56,739 bases of DNA from Akkermansiaceae bacterium (GTDB lineage: Bacteria > Verrucomicrobiota > Verrucomicrobiia > Verrucomicrobiales > Akkermansiaceae), in contig JALRFY010000183.1 in NCBI GenBank assembly GCA_023253625.1, positions 1 to 56,739 on the forward strand. Direction: 5' to 3'. A program made the translations under genes and the position numbers. The notes beneath the pieces were generated by a model, which saw nothing but the letters and a program-made list of their open reading frames with translations, had not been told where the DNA came from and did no database searches. Numbering within the stretch: the first letter of the stretch is position 1; every line of letters begins with the position of its first letter. Below, in pieces: positions 27,812 through 38,333 of the stretch.

Positions 27812-29716
27812 ATGGCCCAGATTTCCAAGGAAAACATCGAGCAGGTTCTCAGCGCGACGGATATCGTCGATCTGGTGAACTCGTATGTGCCGTTGAAGCG
27901 GGCGGGCACGCAGTTCCGCGCGAATTGCCCGTTCCACAACGAGAAGTCGCCGTCGTTCTACGTGAACCCGGCGCGGCAGAGTTTCCACTGCTTCGGCTGT
28001 GGCAAGGGTGGCGATGCGATCTCGTTCGTGCGCGATTACGAGAACCTGCCCTTCGTCGAGGCGGTGCGGAGGCTGGCGCAGCGTGCCGGTGTGCAGGTGC
28101 GTGAGGAGGAAGTGGACCCGGAGGAGGAACGCCGCCGCCGCGGCAAGGGACGCTTGCTCGACTTGCACCGCGAGGCATCGGCGTTTTTTCATCAACAGCT
28201 GCTCACCGCGCCCGAGGCGGAGCACGCGCGGGCCTACATCAAGTCGCGAGGCTTCGGCCGCGAAATGGCCGTCAACTGGCAGGTCGGCTGGATGCCGGAA
28301 AACGCGCGGGTTTTTCTCGATTGGGCGCGCGAAAGGAAATTCAGCGGCCGCGAGCTGGTGGACTCCGGCATTTGCTACCTGCGCGAGGAGGGAAACCCGA
28401 AATCCGGCATCCGCGTGCGCTTCCGTGACCGCCTGATGTTTCCGATCCGCAACGAGATCGGCGACGTGATCGCCTTCAGCGGCCGGCAGCTGCGCGAGGA
28501 CCCGAACAGCGGAAAATATGTCAACTCGCCCGAGACCGTCCTGTTTCGCAAGTCTCGCGTGTTGTTCGCGCTCGACCGCGCTCGCAAGCCGATCCTGCGC
28601 GAAAAGGCAGCGTTGTTGTGCGAGGGGCAGCTCGATGCCATCGCCTGCCACGAAGCTGGAATCGATCACGCGCTCGCACCGCTCGGCACCGCCTTCACGC
28701 GCGATCACGCCAAGCTGCTCAAGCGCTACACCAAGGATATCGTGATCTGTTACGATGCCGATGCCGCCGGCCTGGCGGCCACCACGCGGGCCTTCCGTGA
28801 ACTCTCGCCGGAGGGGCTGGCGGTGCGCGTGGCGCGCATGACGGCAGGCGAGGATCCGGATTCCTATCTCGGCAAACACGGGGCCGATGGATTCCGAAAA
28901 CTGCTCGACCAGGCGCGCGCGTTCTTCGACTTCAAGCTCGACATGGCGCGCGACACCGGCGCGCTCGACAGCGCGGCCGGACGTGCCGACTTGCTCGCCG
29001 AATGCGCGGATCTCCTCGGCGCGATGGGTGATTTCGCCGACCGGGAAAACCAGATCAACGTCGTGGCAGGGCGCTTGCAGACTTCCGTCACCGCGTTGCG
29101 CCAGGAAATCGCCCGGCTCAAGGCGCGTCCCCAGGCGCGCCAGCGCGGCGAATTGCCCGGCGAAGACACCAAGCTGGCACCGGTCGAGCCGACGCGCATG
29201 CACCGCATTGTCGCCTTCATGTGCCACCTTGCGCTCTCGTCCAGCACGGCCCAGCATTTGCTCGCCGAGCAGTTTGAGACCCTGCACGAGGCCGGTCCAT
29301 GGATCGAGGGTGTGGCTTTGTTGGAAGCGATCCTGAGTGCCGCCCCGGATGCGGGATCGAGCGCCGCGGTGAATACGTTTCTCGCCAGCCTGCCCGAGGC
29401 CGACCGCCTCGCGCTGGCCCAGGTGGTGGTGCTCGAAGGGGCGCCGGAAGACGGCATGCTCGCCGCCGAGCACTCGCTCGCGCTGCTTTCCGGCACCGTG
29501 CTTCAACGCCGCGACGCCTCGGTGAAAGCCACCCTGAAACAACCCGGCCTTACCCCGGAGCGCATCGCTGAATTGATGGCCGAGGCCAAGGAAATCAGCT
29601 CCCTGCTCCGCGGAATCGGGCAGCGCTTCGAGTTCGACGACGAACTCCCGCCCTCCACCTACAAGCCGAAGGTTCCCGATTGGAAAAAGCGTTTCCAAAA
29701 AGACCGCCCGGCATGA
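27812..29716 (+). CDS. dnaG: DNA primase
   Basis: Zinc finger CPFHNEKSPSFYVNPARQSFHCFGC; TOPRIM-like CEGQLDAIACHEAGIDHALAPLGTAFT and CYDADAAG. Start chosen at MAQISKENIEQVL. Confidence 0.95.
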   Translation: MAQISKENIEQVLSATDIVDLVNSYVPLKRAGTQFRANCPFHNEKSPSFYVNPARQSFHCFGCGKGGDAISFVRDYENLPFVEAVRRLAQRAGVQVREEEVDPEEERRRRGKGRLLDLHREASAFFHQQLLTAPEAEHARAYIKSRGFGREMAVNWQVGWMPENARVFLDWARERKFSGRELVDSGICYLREEGNPKSGIRVRFRDRLMFPIRNEIGDVIAFSGRQLREDPNSGKYVNSPETVLFRKSRVLFALDRARKPILREKAALLCEGQLDAIACHEAGIDHALAPLGTAFTRDHAKLLKRYTKDIVICYDADAAGLAATTRAFRELSPEGLAVRVARMTAGEDPDSYLGKHGADGFRKLLDQARAFFDFKLDMARDTGALDSAAGRADLLAECADLLGAMGDFADRENQINVVAGRLQTSVTALRQEIARLKARPQARQRGELPGEDTKLAPVEPTRMHRIVAFMCHLALSSSTAQHLLAEQFETLHEAGPWIEGVALLEAILSAAPDAGSSAAVNTFLASLPEADRLALAQVVVLEGAPEDGMLAAEHSLALLSGTVLQRRDASVKATLKQPGLTPERIAELMAEAKEISSLLRGIGQRFEFDDELPPSTYKPKVPDWKKRFQKDRPA

Positions 29717-29799
29717 CGGCGCGCCGCATTGTTTCGCAGAACTTGGATCGAGGCCGCTTTCCGCTTGATGATCCCCGGGAAATCCCGTGGCGTTGGCAC

Positions 29800-30960
29800 A
29801 TGGGCAACACGATTTATAAAACGGCCGCGGCCATTTCATCATCCATCCTGGCCATCCACCTTTCATTCGCCGGCGAGACGATCGATCTGCTCAAGGACGG
29901 CCCGCTCGACGCCTTCCGCCCGGTCACAGGCTGGCGAGGCGTGGCGGAGGCCAGCGCGGCGGCCGGAGAAACCGCGATGAGCGCGCAAGGCGAGGGCAAA
30001 ATCCTGCTGAACACCGGGAAGCCCGGCGACAAGGCTCCCTACCTGCTCACGAAGCAGGAATTCGGCGATGTGCGGATCGATCTGGAATTCATGGTCCCGC
30101 GCCGCTCGAACTCCGGGGTTTACCTGATGGGGCGCTACGAGGTGCAGATTTTCGACAGCTTCGGTCGCGAGCGTCCCGGCTTCGGCGACCTCGGGGGGAT
30201 CTATCAGCAATTCGATCCGTCCCGGCCCAAGGATCATCAGGGCTTTGCCGGCGTCGCGCCGCTCCATAACGCCGCCAAGGCACCGGGCGAATGGCAGACG
30301 ATGACCATCGTGTTCCGCGCACCGCGTTTCCTCGGCAATGGCGTCAAGGCGCGTGACGCCGTGTTCGAGTCAGTCCACGTCAACGGCGTGCTGGTGCAGG
30401 ACAATGTGTCATCTTCCGGCCACACGCGCTCGGCACCCTTCGAGGGCGATGCCGCAACAGGCCCGATCGCCATCCAGGGCGATCACGGGCCTGTTGCGAT
30501 CCGTTCGTTCATGGTCACGCCGCTGCCCGATCTGGAAACCGTCCGCCTCACGGAACTCGACGCCTACTGGGCCGAGGTCTCGCGCAGTGTGAGGGAAGGG
30601 GACTTCGCCGCCTACAAGGCCACCTGCCATCCGGATGGCGTGCTGGTCACCGGCATCAAGCAAACCAGCTACCCGCTCGGCCAGGCGCTGCTGCGTTGGA
30701 AGCGCGAGTTCGACGACGCCAAGGCAGGTCTCACCCGGCCGGAAGTGGAATTCCGCTTTTCACACCGCTACGGCGACGCCACCACTGCCCACGAGGCCGG
30801 GATTTTCCGTTACATCTCACGCAATGGCGACGAGCCGGAACAGATCGAATACATCCACTTCGAGGTGCTTTTGCTGAAACGCGACGGCACCTGGCAAACG
30901 ATGATGGAATACCAGAAAGGTCTGGCCACCCAGGCGGATTGGGACGCGCTCACGCCATGA
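29800..30960 (+). CDS. DUF1080 (3-keto-disaccharide hydrolase-like) with C-terminal NTF2/SnoaL-like domain
   Basis: PYLLTKQEFGDVRIDLEFMVPRRSNSGVYLMGRYEVQIFDSFG; C-terminal ELDAYWAEVSRSVREGDFAAYKATCHPDGVLV...KRDGTWQTMMEYQKG. Confidence 0.85.
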   Translation: MGNTIYKTAAAISSSILAIHLSFAGETIDLLKDGPLDAFRPVTGWRGVAEASAAAGETAMSAQGEGKILLNTGKPGDKAPYLLTKQEFGDVRIDLEFMVPRRSNSGVYLMGRYEVQIFDSFGRERPGFGDLGGIYQQFDPSRPKDHQGFAGVAPLHNAAKAPGEWQTMTIVFRAPRFLGNGVKARDAVFESVHVNGVLVQDNVSSSGHTRSAPFEGDAATGPIAIQGDHGPVAIRSFMVTPLPDLETVRLTELDAYWAEVSRSVREGDFAAYKATCHPDGVLVTGIKQTSYPLGQALLRWKREFDDAKAGLTRPEVEFRFSHRYGDATTAHEAGIFRYISRNGDEPEQIEYIHFEVLLLKRDGTWQTMMEYQKGLATQADWDALTP

Positions 30961-30990
30961 TTCCACCGCGTAAGCGCGGCGGTCAGGCAG

Positions 30991-31674
30991 TCAGCCGAGT
31001 TCGCGATTGCTTTCGTGGCGGAGGTCCCGGGCGGCTTCGAGAAATACCGAGTCCTCGCCGATGTTCACCGCAAGGTCGCCGACGCGCTCGAGCGAACGGG
31101 TGACGAGAATGAGGTGGAGGTAGTCCTCGCTGCGGCCCTTGTTCTGTTCGAGGCGCGCGCTGAAGGTGGCATTGGCCTCCTTGTGCTGGCGATCGAGCTC
31201 CTTGTCGCGGGCGTGGAGCGCCGCACCGAGCGTGGCGTTGTGGTCGGTGTAGGCGGAAATGGCGTCGCGCAGCAGGTGGTCTGCCAGCGTGTAAAGCGGC
31301 TCGATGAGCGTGATTTCCTGCAGTTCCGGGCTGTCACTCATCTTGCGGGCGCGCTTGGCGATGCTGGTGGCGTGATCCGATATGCGCTCGAGGTTCATCG
31401 AGATTTTCATCGATGAAATGACCAGCCGGAGATCAGTGGCCATGGGATGGAAACGGACCAGGATTTGCATGCCCAGCTGGTCGATGCGGCGCTCATGCTC
31501 GTCCACCTCGTCGTCGTCGGCGATGACCGCGTTGGCGAGTTCGGCATTGCGTTCGAGCAGGGAATGCACGGCGCGTTCGAGGTTGTGGCGGGCTTTGCCG
31601 GCCATGGAGATCACCTCGCCGCGAAGCGCCGAGATCGCCTGGTCGAAGTCCTGGAGGATGTGGGGCGTGTGCAT
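30991..31674 (-). CDS. phoU: Phosphate signalling protein PhoU
   Basis: MHTPHILQDFDQAISALRGEVISMAGKARHNLERAV...RRIDQLGMQILVRFHPMATDLRLVISSMKISMNLERISDHATSIAKRA. Confidence 0.94.
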   Translation of the reverse strand: MHTPHILQDFDQAISALRGEVISMAGKARHNLERAVHSLLERNAELANAVIADDDEVDEHERRIDQLGMQILVRFHPMATDLRLVISSMKISMNLERISDHATSIAKRARKMSDSPELQEITLIEPLYTLADHLLRDAISAYTDHNATLGAALHARDKELDRQHKEANATFSARLEQNKGRSEDYLHLILVTRSLERVGDLAVNIGEDSVFLEAARDLRHESNRELG

Positions 31675-31681
31675 GGCGGTG

Positions 31682-32464
31682 TCAGCCGAATCGGCCGGTG
31701 ATGTATTCTTCGGTGCGCCTCTGGGCGGGATTGGAGAAGATTTTGGAGCTGTAGTCGTATTCAATCAGGTCGCCGAGATAGAAGAATGCGGTGCGGTCGG
31801 AAACGCGCGAGGCCTGCTGCATGTTGTGGGTGACGATAACAATCGTATAACTTTCGCGCAGCTCAAGGATGAGTTCCTCGACGCGGGCGGTGGCGATGGG
31901 ATCCAGCGCCGAGCAGGGCTCGTCCATCAGGATGATTTCGGGATCGACGGCGCAGGTGCGGGCAATGCAGAGGCGCTGTTGTTGTCCGCCGGAAAGGCCG
32001 AAGGCGCTCTCGGGGAGACGGTCCTTTACCTCATCCCACAGCGCCGCGCCGCGCAGGGCTTTTTCGACGGTTTCATCGAGCACGGATTTCCTTTTCTCGC
32101 CGAGGATGCGCGGGCCGTAGGCGATGTTCTCGTAGATGCTGCGCGGGAATGGATTGGATTTCTGGAACACCATGCCGACACGGCGGCGGAGTTCCACCGC
32201 ATCGATTTCCGGGCTGTGGATCTCGGTGCCGTCGATACGGATTTCCCCGCGGGTGACACGCGCGCCGGGGATGAAGTCGTTCATGCGGTTGAAGCAGCGC
32301 AGCAGGGTGGACTTGCCGCAGCCGGACGGGCCGATGAAGGCGGTGATCTCGTGGCGCGGGATGTTCAGATTCAGATTCTTCAATGCCACCGCCGCGCCAT
32401 AACTGAAATCCATTTCGCGGACCTCGATGGCATGGGGCGGGGGACTTGTGGCGTTGGATGACAT
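31682..32464 (-). CDS. pstB: Phosphate ABC transporter ATP-binding protein, copy 2
   Basis: [57 protein letters not shown]. Confidence 0.94.
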   Translation of the reverse strand: MSSNATSPPPHAIEVREMDFSYGAAVALKNLNLNIPRHEITAFIGPSGCGKSTLLRCFNRMNDFIPGARVTRGEIRIDGTEIHSPEIDAVELRRRVGMVFQKSNPFPRSIYENIAYGPRILGEKRKSVLDETVEKALRGAALWDEVKDRLPESAFGLSGGQQQRLCIARTCAVDPEIILMDEPCSALDPIATARVEELILELRESYTIVIVTHNMQQASRVSDRTAFFYLGDLIEYDYSSKIFSNPAQRRTEEYITGRFG

Positions 32465-32467
32465 GGC

Positions 32468-33247
32468 TCAACTGAAGCGGCCGGTGATGTAGGCCTCGGT
32501 TTCCGGATGGGAGGGTTTTTCGAAAATCTGGACGGTCTCGCCGTATTCGATGAGGCGGCCCATGTAGAGGAAGGCGGTGCGGTGCGAGCAGCGCGTGGCC
32601 TGCTCCATGTTGTGGGTGACGATGACGATGGTGTAAGTCTCGCTGAGCTTGGTGATGAGTTGCTCGATCTTGAGCGTGGCGAGCGGGTCGAGCGCGGCGC
32701 AGGGCTCGTCCATCAGCAGGATTTCCGGCTGGTTGGCGATGGCACGGGCGATGCACAGGCGCTGCTGCTGGCCGCCGGAAAGACCGAACGCGGACTCGTG
32801 CAGACGGTCCTTCACCTCGTCCCACAGCGCGGCCGCCTTGAGCGAGCGCTCGACGGTTTCGTCGAGTTCCTTTTTGCGGGAGCGACCGGCCACGCGCAGG
32901 CTGAAGACGACGTTTTCGTAGATCGACTTGGCGAACGGATTGTATTTCTGGAACACCATGCCGACGCGCTTGCGCAGCGAAATGACCTCCACCGAGGGAT
33001 CGTAAAGGCTGGCACCGTTGAGCCGGATGTCGCCCTCGTGGCGCACGCCATCGATCAGGTCGTTCATGCGGTTCATGTTGCGCAGCAAGGTGGACTTGCC
33101 GCAACCGGACGGACCGATGAGTGCGGTCACCCGGCGCTCGGGGATGGCCATGTCGATATTGAACAAGGCTTGGCTGCCACCGTAGTGGAAACTGAAGTTT
33201 TCCACGCGGATGAAATCGGGACGGGGCGCTGGTGCGGAGTCGGGCAT
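32468..33247 (-). CDS. pstB: Phosphate ABC transporter ATP-binding protein, copy 1
   Basis: [68 protein letters not shown]. Confidence 0.94.
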   Translation of the reverse strand: MPDSAPAPRPDFIRVENFSFHYGGSQALFNIDMAIPERRVTALIGPSGCGKSTLLRNMNRMNDLIDGVRHEGDIRLNGASLYDPSVEVISLRKRVGMVFQKYNPFAKSIYENVVFSLRVAGRSRKKELDETVERSLKAAALWDEVKDRLHESAFGLSGGQQQRLCIARAIANQPEILLMDEPCAALDPLATLKIEQLITKLSETYTIVIVTHNMEQATRCSHRTAFLYMGRLIEYGETVQIFEKPSHPETEAYITGRFS

Positions 33248-33249
33248 TC

Positions 33250-34881
33250 TCAGAAACTGCTGGCGGCGAAGCGTTTTCTCAGGCGGTTGCGGATGTGGAT
33301 GGCGGCGAGGTTGAGGGTGACCACCACGACGATGAGCAGCAGCGCGGTGGCATACACCATCGGCTTGGCGGCTTCGGCGTCCGGCGATTGGAAACCGAGG
33401 TCGTAGATGTGGAAACCGAGGTGCATGAACTTGCGCTCGGGGTGGACGAAGGGCGCGATGTCGTCGATGGGGAGCGAAGGGGCGAGTTTCACCACACCGA
33501 CCAGCATGAGCGGTGCGACCTCGCCGGCACCGCGCGCCATGGCGAGAATGATGCCTGTCAAAATGCCGGGCAGCGAGGCGGGAAGCACGACGCGCTGGAT
33601 CGTCTGCCACTTCGATGCGCCGCAGGCGAGCGCGGCCTCGCGGACGCCGCGCGGCACGGCGGAAAGCGCTTCTTCGGTGGCGACGATGACGACCGGCAGC
33701 GTGAGCAACGCCAGCGTGAGCGAGGCCCACAGGATGCCGGGCGTGCCGTAGGTGGGGGTGGGTAGCTTGTCGGAGAACAACATGCGGTCGATGCCGCCGC
33801 CGACGGTGTAAACGAAGAAAGCGAGGCCGAAGACGCCGAAGACGATGGAGGGCACGCCGGCGAGGTTGTTGACCGAGATGCGGACGATCCGGACGAGCTG
33901 GCCTTGTTTTGCATATTCGCGCAGATAGATCGCACAGATCACGCCGAAGGGGGTGACGAACAGGCTCATGGCGAGTGTCATGATGACGGTGCCGAAAATG
34001 GCGGGAAACACACCGCCCTCGGTGTTGGCCTCGCGCGGGTCTTCTGTGAGAAAGGTGCCGATGCGGCGGAACATTTCGCCGAGGCGGCCCATCAATCCGG
34101 CCTCGTTGGCGGGGAAGACATGGATGAGCTTTTCCGCCGGAAACACGATTTCGCGTCCATCCACGGCCTCGGCGATGAAACGGCTGAGATTGAGTTTTTC
34201 GCGGATGGCCTGTGCCTGCGATTGGAGGCGCGTGAATTCCTCCTGCAACATCGCGCGGCGGGCGGCGGCGGTTTCGGGATTGATCCTGCCGGCGCGCTCG
34301 GCGCGGTCGATTTCGGTGAGTTCGCGGCTGTTGGCACCGATTTGCTTGCGCTCGATTCGCAGCATGCGCGTGCGGTCCTCCGCGGCGCGCTCGATGGTCT
34401 CATTCAGCGCCTTTTCGAATCCGGGCTCGCCGGCGGCGATACGGCCGGCGGGCGTTTCCATCGCGACGGCGCGCACGATCGCCGGGCCGTATTCCATTCG
34501 CTCGACCAGCAGGAGATCGCCCGGCCGGGTGCTTGCCGCGATGTTGGCACGGTCGATGAATTTGAATCCCTCGCCATAAAGGTCGCGGTTGCCCCGGAAG
34601 ACCTGGATTTCCTCGTGCACCACGCCTTCGCCGTCGCGGCGCTGGCGTTCCTCGGTGATGTAGCCGGCGATCGTTTCCACAATATCGCCGGTTTGCACTT
34701 CCATCAGCTCGATCTGGCGCGGCCAGAACGACGCGGTGCCCTTGACGAGGATGAGCAGGATGAGCGCCATCGCCATGACCACGCCCACAGCGAGGCCGGC
34801 GGCGGTGAGCCAGACCCACGGCTCGCCCTTGCGGGAACGGCCGGTGGTGGCGAATGGCGTGCTGGGTGGGGCGGGGGGCAT
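33250..34881 (-). CDS. pstA: Phosphate ABC transporter permease PstA, long form
   Basis: [80 protein letters not shown]; large N-terminal insertion. Confidence 0.93.
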   Translation of the reverse strand: MPPAPPSTPFATTGRSRKGEPWVWLTAAGLAVGVVMAMALILLILVKGTASFWPRQIELMEVQTGDIVETIAGYITEERQRRDGEGVVHEEIQVFRGNRDLYGEGFKFIDRANIAASTRPGDLLLVERMEYGPAIVRAVAMETPAGRIAAGEPGFEKALNETIERAAEDRTRMLRIERKQIGANSRELTEIDRAERAGRINPETAAARRAMLQEEFTRLQSQAQAIREKLNLSRFIAEAVDGREIVFPAEKLIHVFPANEAGLMGRLGEMFRRIGTFLTEDPREANTEGGVFPAIFGTVIMTLAMSLFVTPFGVICAIYLREYAKQGQLVRIVRISVNNLAGVPSIVFGVFGLAFFVYTVGGGIDRMLFSDKLPTPTYGTPGILWASLTLALLTLPVVIVATEEALSAVPRGVREAALACGASKWQTIQRVVLPASLPGILTGIILAMARGAGEVAPLMLVGVVKLAPSLPIDDIAPFVHPERKFMHLGFHIYDLGFQSPDAEAAKPMVYATALLLIVVVVTLNLAAIHIRNRLRKRFAASSF

Positions 34882-34884
34882 CGG

Positions 34885-37152
34885 TCAGACGATCTTGTTG
34901 CGTTCGCGCAGGCGTTGGCGGAGCAGCTCGGCGATGGTGTTCATGACGAAGGTCATGGCGAAAAGGACCACCGCGCCGAGGAACAGCGCGCGGTAATGGG
35001 TGGAGCCGACGGGTGCCTCGGGCAGCTCGACGGCAATGTTTGCGGACAGTGTGCGCATGCCACTGAACAGGTTCCACTCGGTGATGGGCGTGTTGCCGGT
35101 GGCCATCACCATGATCATCGTCTCGCCGACGGCGCGGCCGAAACCGATCATCAGCGCCGAGAAGATGCCTGCGGCGGCGACCGGCAGCATGATGGTCCAG
35201 ACCACCTGCCAGCGGTTCGCCCCGAGTGCGGCGGCGGCGGCGGTGAGCGGCTTGGGAACATTGGAGAGCGAGTCTTCCGCAATGGTGAAAATCACCGGGA
35301 TCACCGCGAAACCCATCATGAACCCGAGCACCAGCGAGTTGCGCTGCTCGAAGGGAATGCCGGTCGCCTGCGGCCACCACAGGCGGAAGTCCGCGATCTC
35401 GCGGCCGGTGGACGGATCCTTGTAAACGAACAGCCAGGATTCGATCACCGGGCCCAGCGCCCAGCCGAGCCAGCCGGCGAGCGCGAGGAATGGCAGCACG
35501 ATCATCCACTCCGAGCCGCCTTCGAAGCGGTTGCGGAAAACGATCGGCAAGCGGCACCAGATATATCCTAACAGAAGTGCCGACAGCGGCACCGCCGCGA
35601 TCATCAGGATCACGGACGGCACGCGCGTTTCCAGGATCGGCGCGAGCCACAGGCCGGCGAGGAAACCGAGCACCACGGAGGGCAGCGAGGACATGATTTC
35701 CATCGCCGGTTTCACCACCCGCTTCACCGAGTGCGGCAGGAAGGCGGCGGAAAACACTGCGGCAAGCAATGCCACCGGAATGGAAAACAACAGCGCGTAG
35801 GCGGTGCCCTTCAGCGAGCCGAAGATCAACGGCATCATCGAAAGCTTCGGCTCGAAATCGTCCGAACCACCGGTCGATTGCCACTGATGGACCGGCCCCG
35901 GGCCGCCTTCATACCAGACCTTGCCGAAGAACGCGCGCCATCCGGCCTCCGGGTGCGGGTCGTGGATCGAGAACTTGCGCGCGGTGCCATCCGCCGCGGC
36001 GACCAGGAAATGCTCGCCCTTGGCATCGAGCGCCACCGCAGCGGGATCGATGTCCGCCTCTCCCTCCCAGCGGACCACGCCGGAGGTGCTGTGGCGGATG
36101 GTGAGGAAACGCCCCGCGGTGGTGAGAAACGAACGGTTGCGCTGGCTGGCGGCGAAGTGGAGATCACCCTGCGGCAGGGTGGGGAACTGCTTGGTCATGC
36201 CAAACAGCCGCTCGCCCTCGCCCTCGCGGCGGAACAGGCTCCACTGCTCCTGCCGGCCGTCGGGCGCGATCACGATGATCGACACGCCGCCGAACAGGAA
36301 ATCCATGCGCGCCGGAGTGGTGTTTTCAAACGGCGCGAAACTCTGGCGCTTGGTGACGCCGTCGGAAGAGGCCAGGAAATAGTCGATTTCCCCGCTGCGG
36401 GTGGCGACGAGGACCATTGCGCCGTTCTGCGAGGCGCGGACGATGCGGGCTTCGCTGTCCAGTTGGCCGGTGATGTCGGTTTCGCCAGCCAGGGTGAGTT
36501 TGCCCTTGCCGATGAGGCCTTTTTTCATCGCCAGGCGCAGCACCGAGACGGTGGACGACGGCCCCTCGCCGCGCTTGGCGACGATCACGCGGCCGCTGCC
36601 GGAATCGCCGTAGCCCAGCGCGGTCACCGGGCCGCTGCCGTTTTCGAGAGCGAACCACGGCTCGGCCGTGATCGACGGCGCGACCCATGGCTCGCGGCCG
36701 TCCTCGAATTTCCGCTCGTAATTCACGATGAACGAGCCGATGCGGCCATCCGCCGTGCCGAGTGCGATGCGTTGTTTCACTGGATCGTGGGAAACGGCGG
36801 TGATTTCCACCTCATCGAGTCCGGGCACCGGCAGGACACTGCGTTCGCCGGTGGCCACATTGGAAAAAACCACTTCGTTTCCACCCGCGTAGAAAAACGG
36901 CAGCTCCGCCCATTCGTCCATCCCGAGCACGCGCGGCGCGGCTTCGCCGGAAACCTCGCCGGCCGGCTCCACGTTCGCTTCACGGAACAGCGGCAGCACT
37001 TCCTTGCCGACGAAGTAAAAAATCCCGAACACCGCCACGATCACGCCGATGCCGCCAAAGCGGATCAGCCAGCCCATCAGGCGGTCGAACCACAGGGTCG
37101 CGCGCGAGACTTCGAATCGTCTCGGGTCGGGTGTTGGAGTGGAGTCCGGCAT
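34885..37152 (-). CDS. pstC: Phosphate ABC transporter permease PstC, long form with repetitive N-terminal domain
   Basis: EIMSSLPSVVLGFLAGLWLAP, NVPKPLTAAAAALGANRWQVVWTIMLPVAAAGIFSALMIGFGRAVGETMIMVMATGN; about 430 aa N-terminal beta-propeller-like region. Confidence 0.92.
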   Translation of the reverse strand: MPDSTPTPDPRRFEVSRATLWFDRLMGWLIRFGGIGVIVAVFGIFYFVGKEVLPLFREANVEPAGEVSGEAAPRVLGMDEWAELPFFYAGGNEVVFSNVATGERSVLPVPGLDEVEITAVSHDPVKQRIALGTADGRIGSFIVNYERKFEDGREPWVAPSITAEPWFALENGSGPVTALGYGDSGSGRVIVAKRGEGPSSTVSVLRLAMKKGLIGKGKLTLAGETDITGQLDSEARIVRASQNGAMVLVATRSGEIDYFLASSDGVTKRQSFAPFENTTPARMDFLFGGVSIIVIAPDGRQEQWSLFRREGEGERLFGMTKQFPTLPQGDLHFAASQRNRSFLTTAGRFLTIRHSTSGVVRWEGEADIDPAAVALDAKGEHFLVAAADGTARKFSIHDPHPEAGWRAFFGKVWYEGGPGPVHQWQSTGGSDDFEPKLSMMPLIFGSLKGTAYALLFSIPVALLAAVFSAAFLPHSVKRVVKPAMEIMSSLPSVVLGFLAGLWLAPILETRVPSVILMIAAVPLSALLLGYIWCRLPIVFRNRFEGGSEWMIVLPFLALAGWLGWALGPVIESWLFVYKDPSTGREIADFRLWWPQATGIPFEQRNSLVLGFMMGFAVIPVIFTIAEDSLSNVPKPLTAAAAALGANRWQVVWTIMLPVAAAGIFSALMIGFGRAVGETMIMVMATGNTPITEWNLFSGMRTLSANIAVELPEAPVGSTHYRALFLGAVVLFAMTFVMNTIAELLRQRLRERNKIV

Positions 37153-37177
37153 GCGGGAGTGGCCGCGTCATGTGGGA

Positions 37178-37240
37178 GCGGCCCGCGGGAAGCTATAGGA
37201 TGCCGTCGTCACGACGGGCAAGCTCCGCTTCGCGGGCCGC
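37178..37240 (-). other. Composite stem-loop in the pstS-pstC intergenic region
   Basis: GCGGCCCGCG (37178-37187) / CGCGGGCCGC (37231-37240), inner AGCT/AGCT and CCGTCG-TCA-CGACGG (37203-37217). Confidence 0.7.
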
Positions 37241-37258
37241 AGGGGGGCTATCGGGAAA

Positions 37259-38218
37259 TCACTTCGAGAGCGAATCGATCACCTCTTTTGCCAGCTCGGC
37301 GGGCATCGGGTAGTAGCCGTCTTTTTCGACAATCTCCTGGCCTGACTTGGACAGTGCGAACTTGAGAAACTCAAGCGTCAGCGTGTCGAGCGGCTGGCCG
37401 GGCTTCTTGTTCACATAGACCATCAGGAAACGGGCCAGCGGGTAATCGCCGCTCAGCGCGTTGTCGTAGGTGGCCGCATAAAACTTGCCGTCGTCGCCGG
37501 CGAGGGGCAGCGGGCGCACGCCGGAGGTCTTGTAGCCGATGCCGGAGTAGCCGACCGCATACAGGTCCGCACCCACGCCCTGGACCACTGCGGAGGAACC
37601 GGGCTGCTCCTTGACGGTGGGTTTGAAGTCGCCCTTGGCGAGCGCGTTTTCCTGGAAGAACCCGTAGGTGCCGGAGGCCGAGTTGCGGCCGAAGAGCGAA
37701 ATGGCACGGCCTTTCCATGCCTCGAGGCCGAGCTGGCCCCACTCGGTGAGATCGTCGCCGCCCATCTTGCGGGTGCTGGAGAACATCGCATCCACCTGTT
37801 TCATGCTCACGCCCTTGATCGGGTTGTCCTTGTGGGCGAATACAGCCAGCGCGTCGATCGCCAGCTTCACCTCGGTGGGCTTGTAGCCGTATTTCTTCTC
37901 GAAGGCATCGATTTCCTCCGCTTTCATCGGGCGGCTCATCGGGCCGATCTGCGCGGTGCCCTCGATCAGGGCCGGCGGCGCGGTCGAGGAGCCCTTGCCC
38001 TCGATCTGGATGTTCACGTTCGGGTAGGCCTTCTTGAAGCCTTCCGCCCACAGCGTCATCAGGTTGTTGAGCGAGTCGGAACCGATCGAGTTCAGGTTTC
38101 CGGAAACGCCGCTGACCGACTTGTAAACCGGCAGGGCCGGATCGATGTGGGATTCCTCGGCGAGGACGGGAAGCGCGGCGAGCAGGGTGCCGGCAAGGTA
38201 GGGGATGGTGGATTTCAT
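37259..38218 (-). CDS. pstS: Phosphate ABC transporter substrate-binding protein
   Basis: Signal peptide; IQIEGKGSSTAPPALIEGTAQIGPMSRPMKAEEIDAFEKKYGYKPTEVKLAIDALAVFAHKDNPI; YGFFQENALAKGDFKPTVKEQPGSSAVVQGV. Confidence 0.92.
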   Translation of the reverse strand: MKSTIPYLAGTLLAALPVLAEESHIDPALPVYKSVSGVSGNLNSIGSDSLNNLMTLWAEGFKKAYPNVNIQIEGKGSSTAPPALIEGTAQIGPMSRPMKAEEIDAFEKKYGYKPTEVKLAIDALAVFAHKDNPIKGVSMKQVDAMFSSTRKMGGDDLTEWGQLGLEAWKGRAISLFGRNSASGTYGFFQENALAKGDFKPTVKEQPGSSAVVQGVGADLYAVGYSGIGYKTSGVRPLPLAGDDGKFYAATYDNALSGDYPLARFLMVYVNKKPGQPLDTLTLEFLKFALSKSGQEIVEKDGYYPMPAELAKEVIDSLSK

Positions 38219-38268
38219 GAGTGGACTGGTATGCGTTTGGTTTGCGTATGATAAAATTCAGCTTGCGG

Positions 38269-38330
38269 ATGACCGAACGACATCGGCGATGTGACAATCC
38301 CGTCACATGGCACACTCCGTCCGGTGACAA
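38269..38330 (-). promoter_or_regulatory. Pho-box-like array upstream of pstS
   Basis: Heptamers at exact 11-bp phase: ATGACCG 38269, GTGACAA 38291, GTCACAT 38302, GTGACAA 38324 (+ strand orientation). Confidence 0.55.
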
Positions 38331-38333
38331 GCA

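Noticed and set aside
27155-29866. 903-aa minus-strand ORF
   Set aside because: Antisense to dnaG; low-complexity translation typical of a shadow ORF in GC-rich DNA, while the + strand dnaG is unmistakable.
30964-30977. CCGCG-TAAG-CGCGG as a terminator between DUF1080 and phoU
   Set aside because: Only a 5-bp stem without a T-tract on either side.
33904-35571. 555-aa plus-strand ORF
   Set aside because: Antisense to pstA/pstC; shadow ORF.
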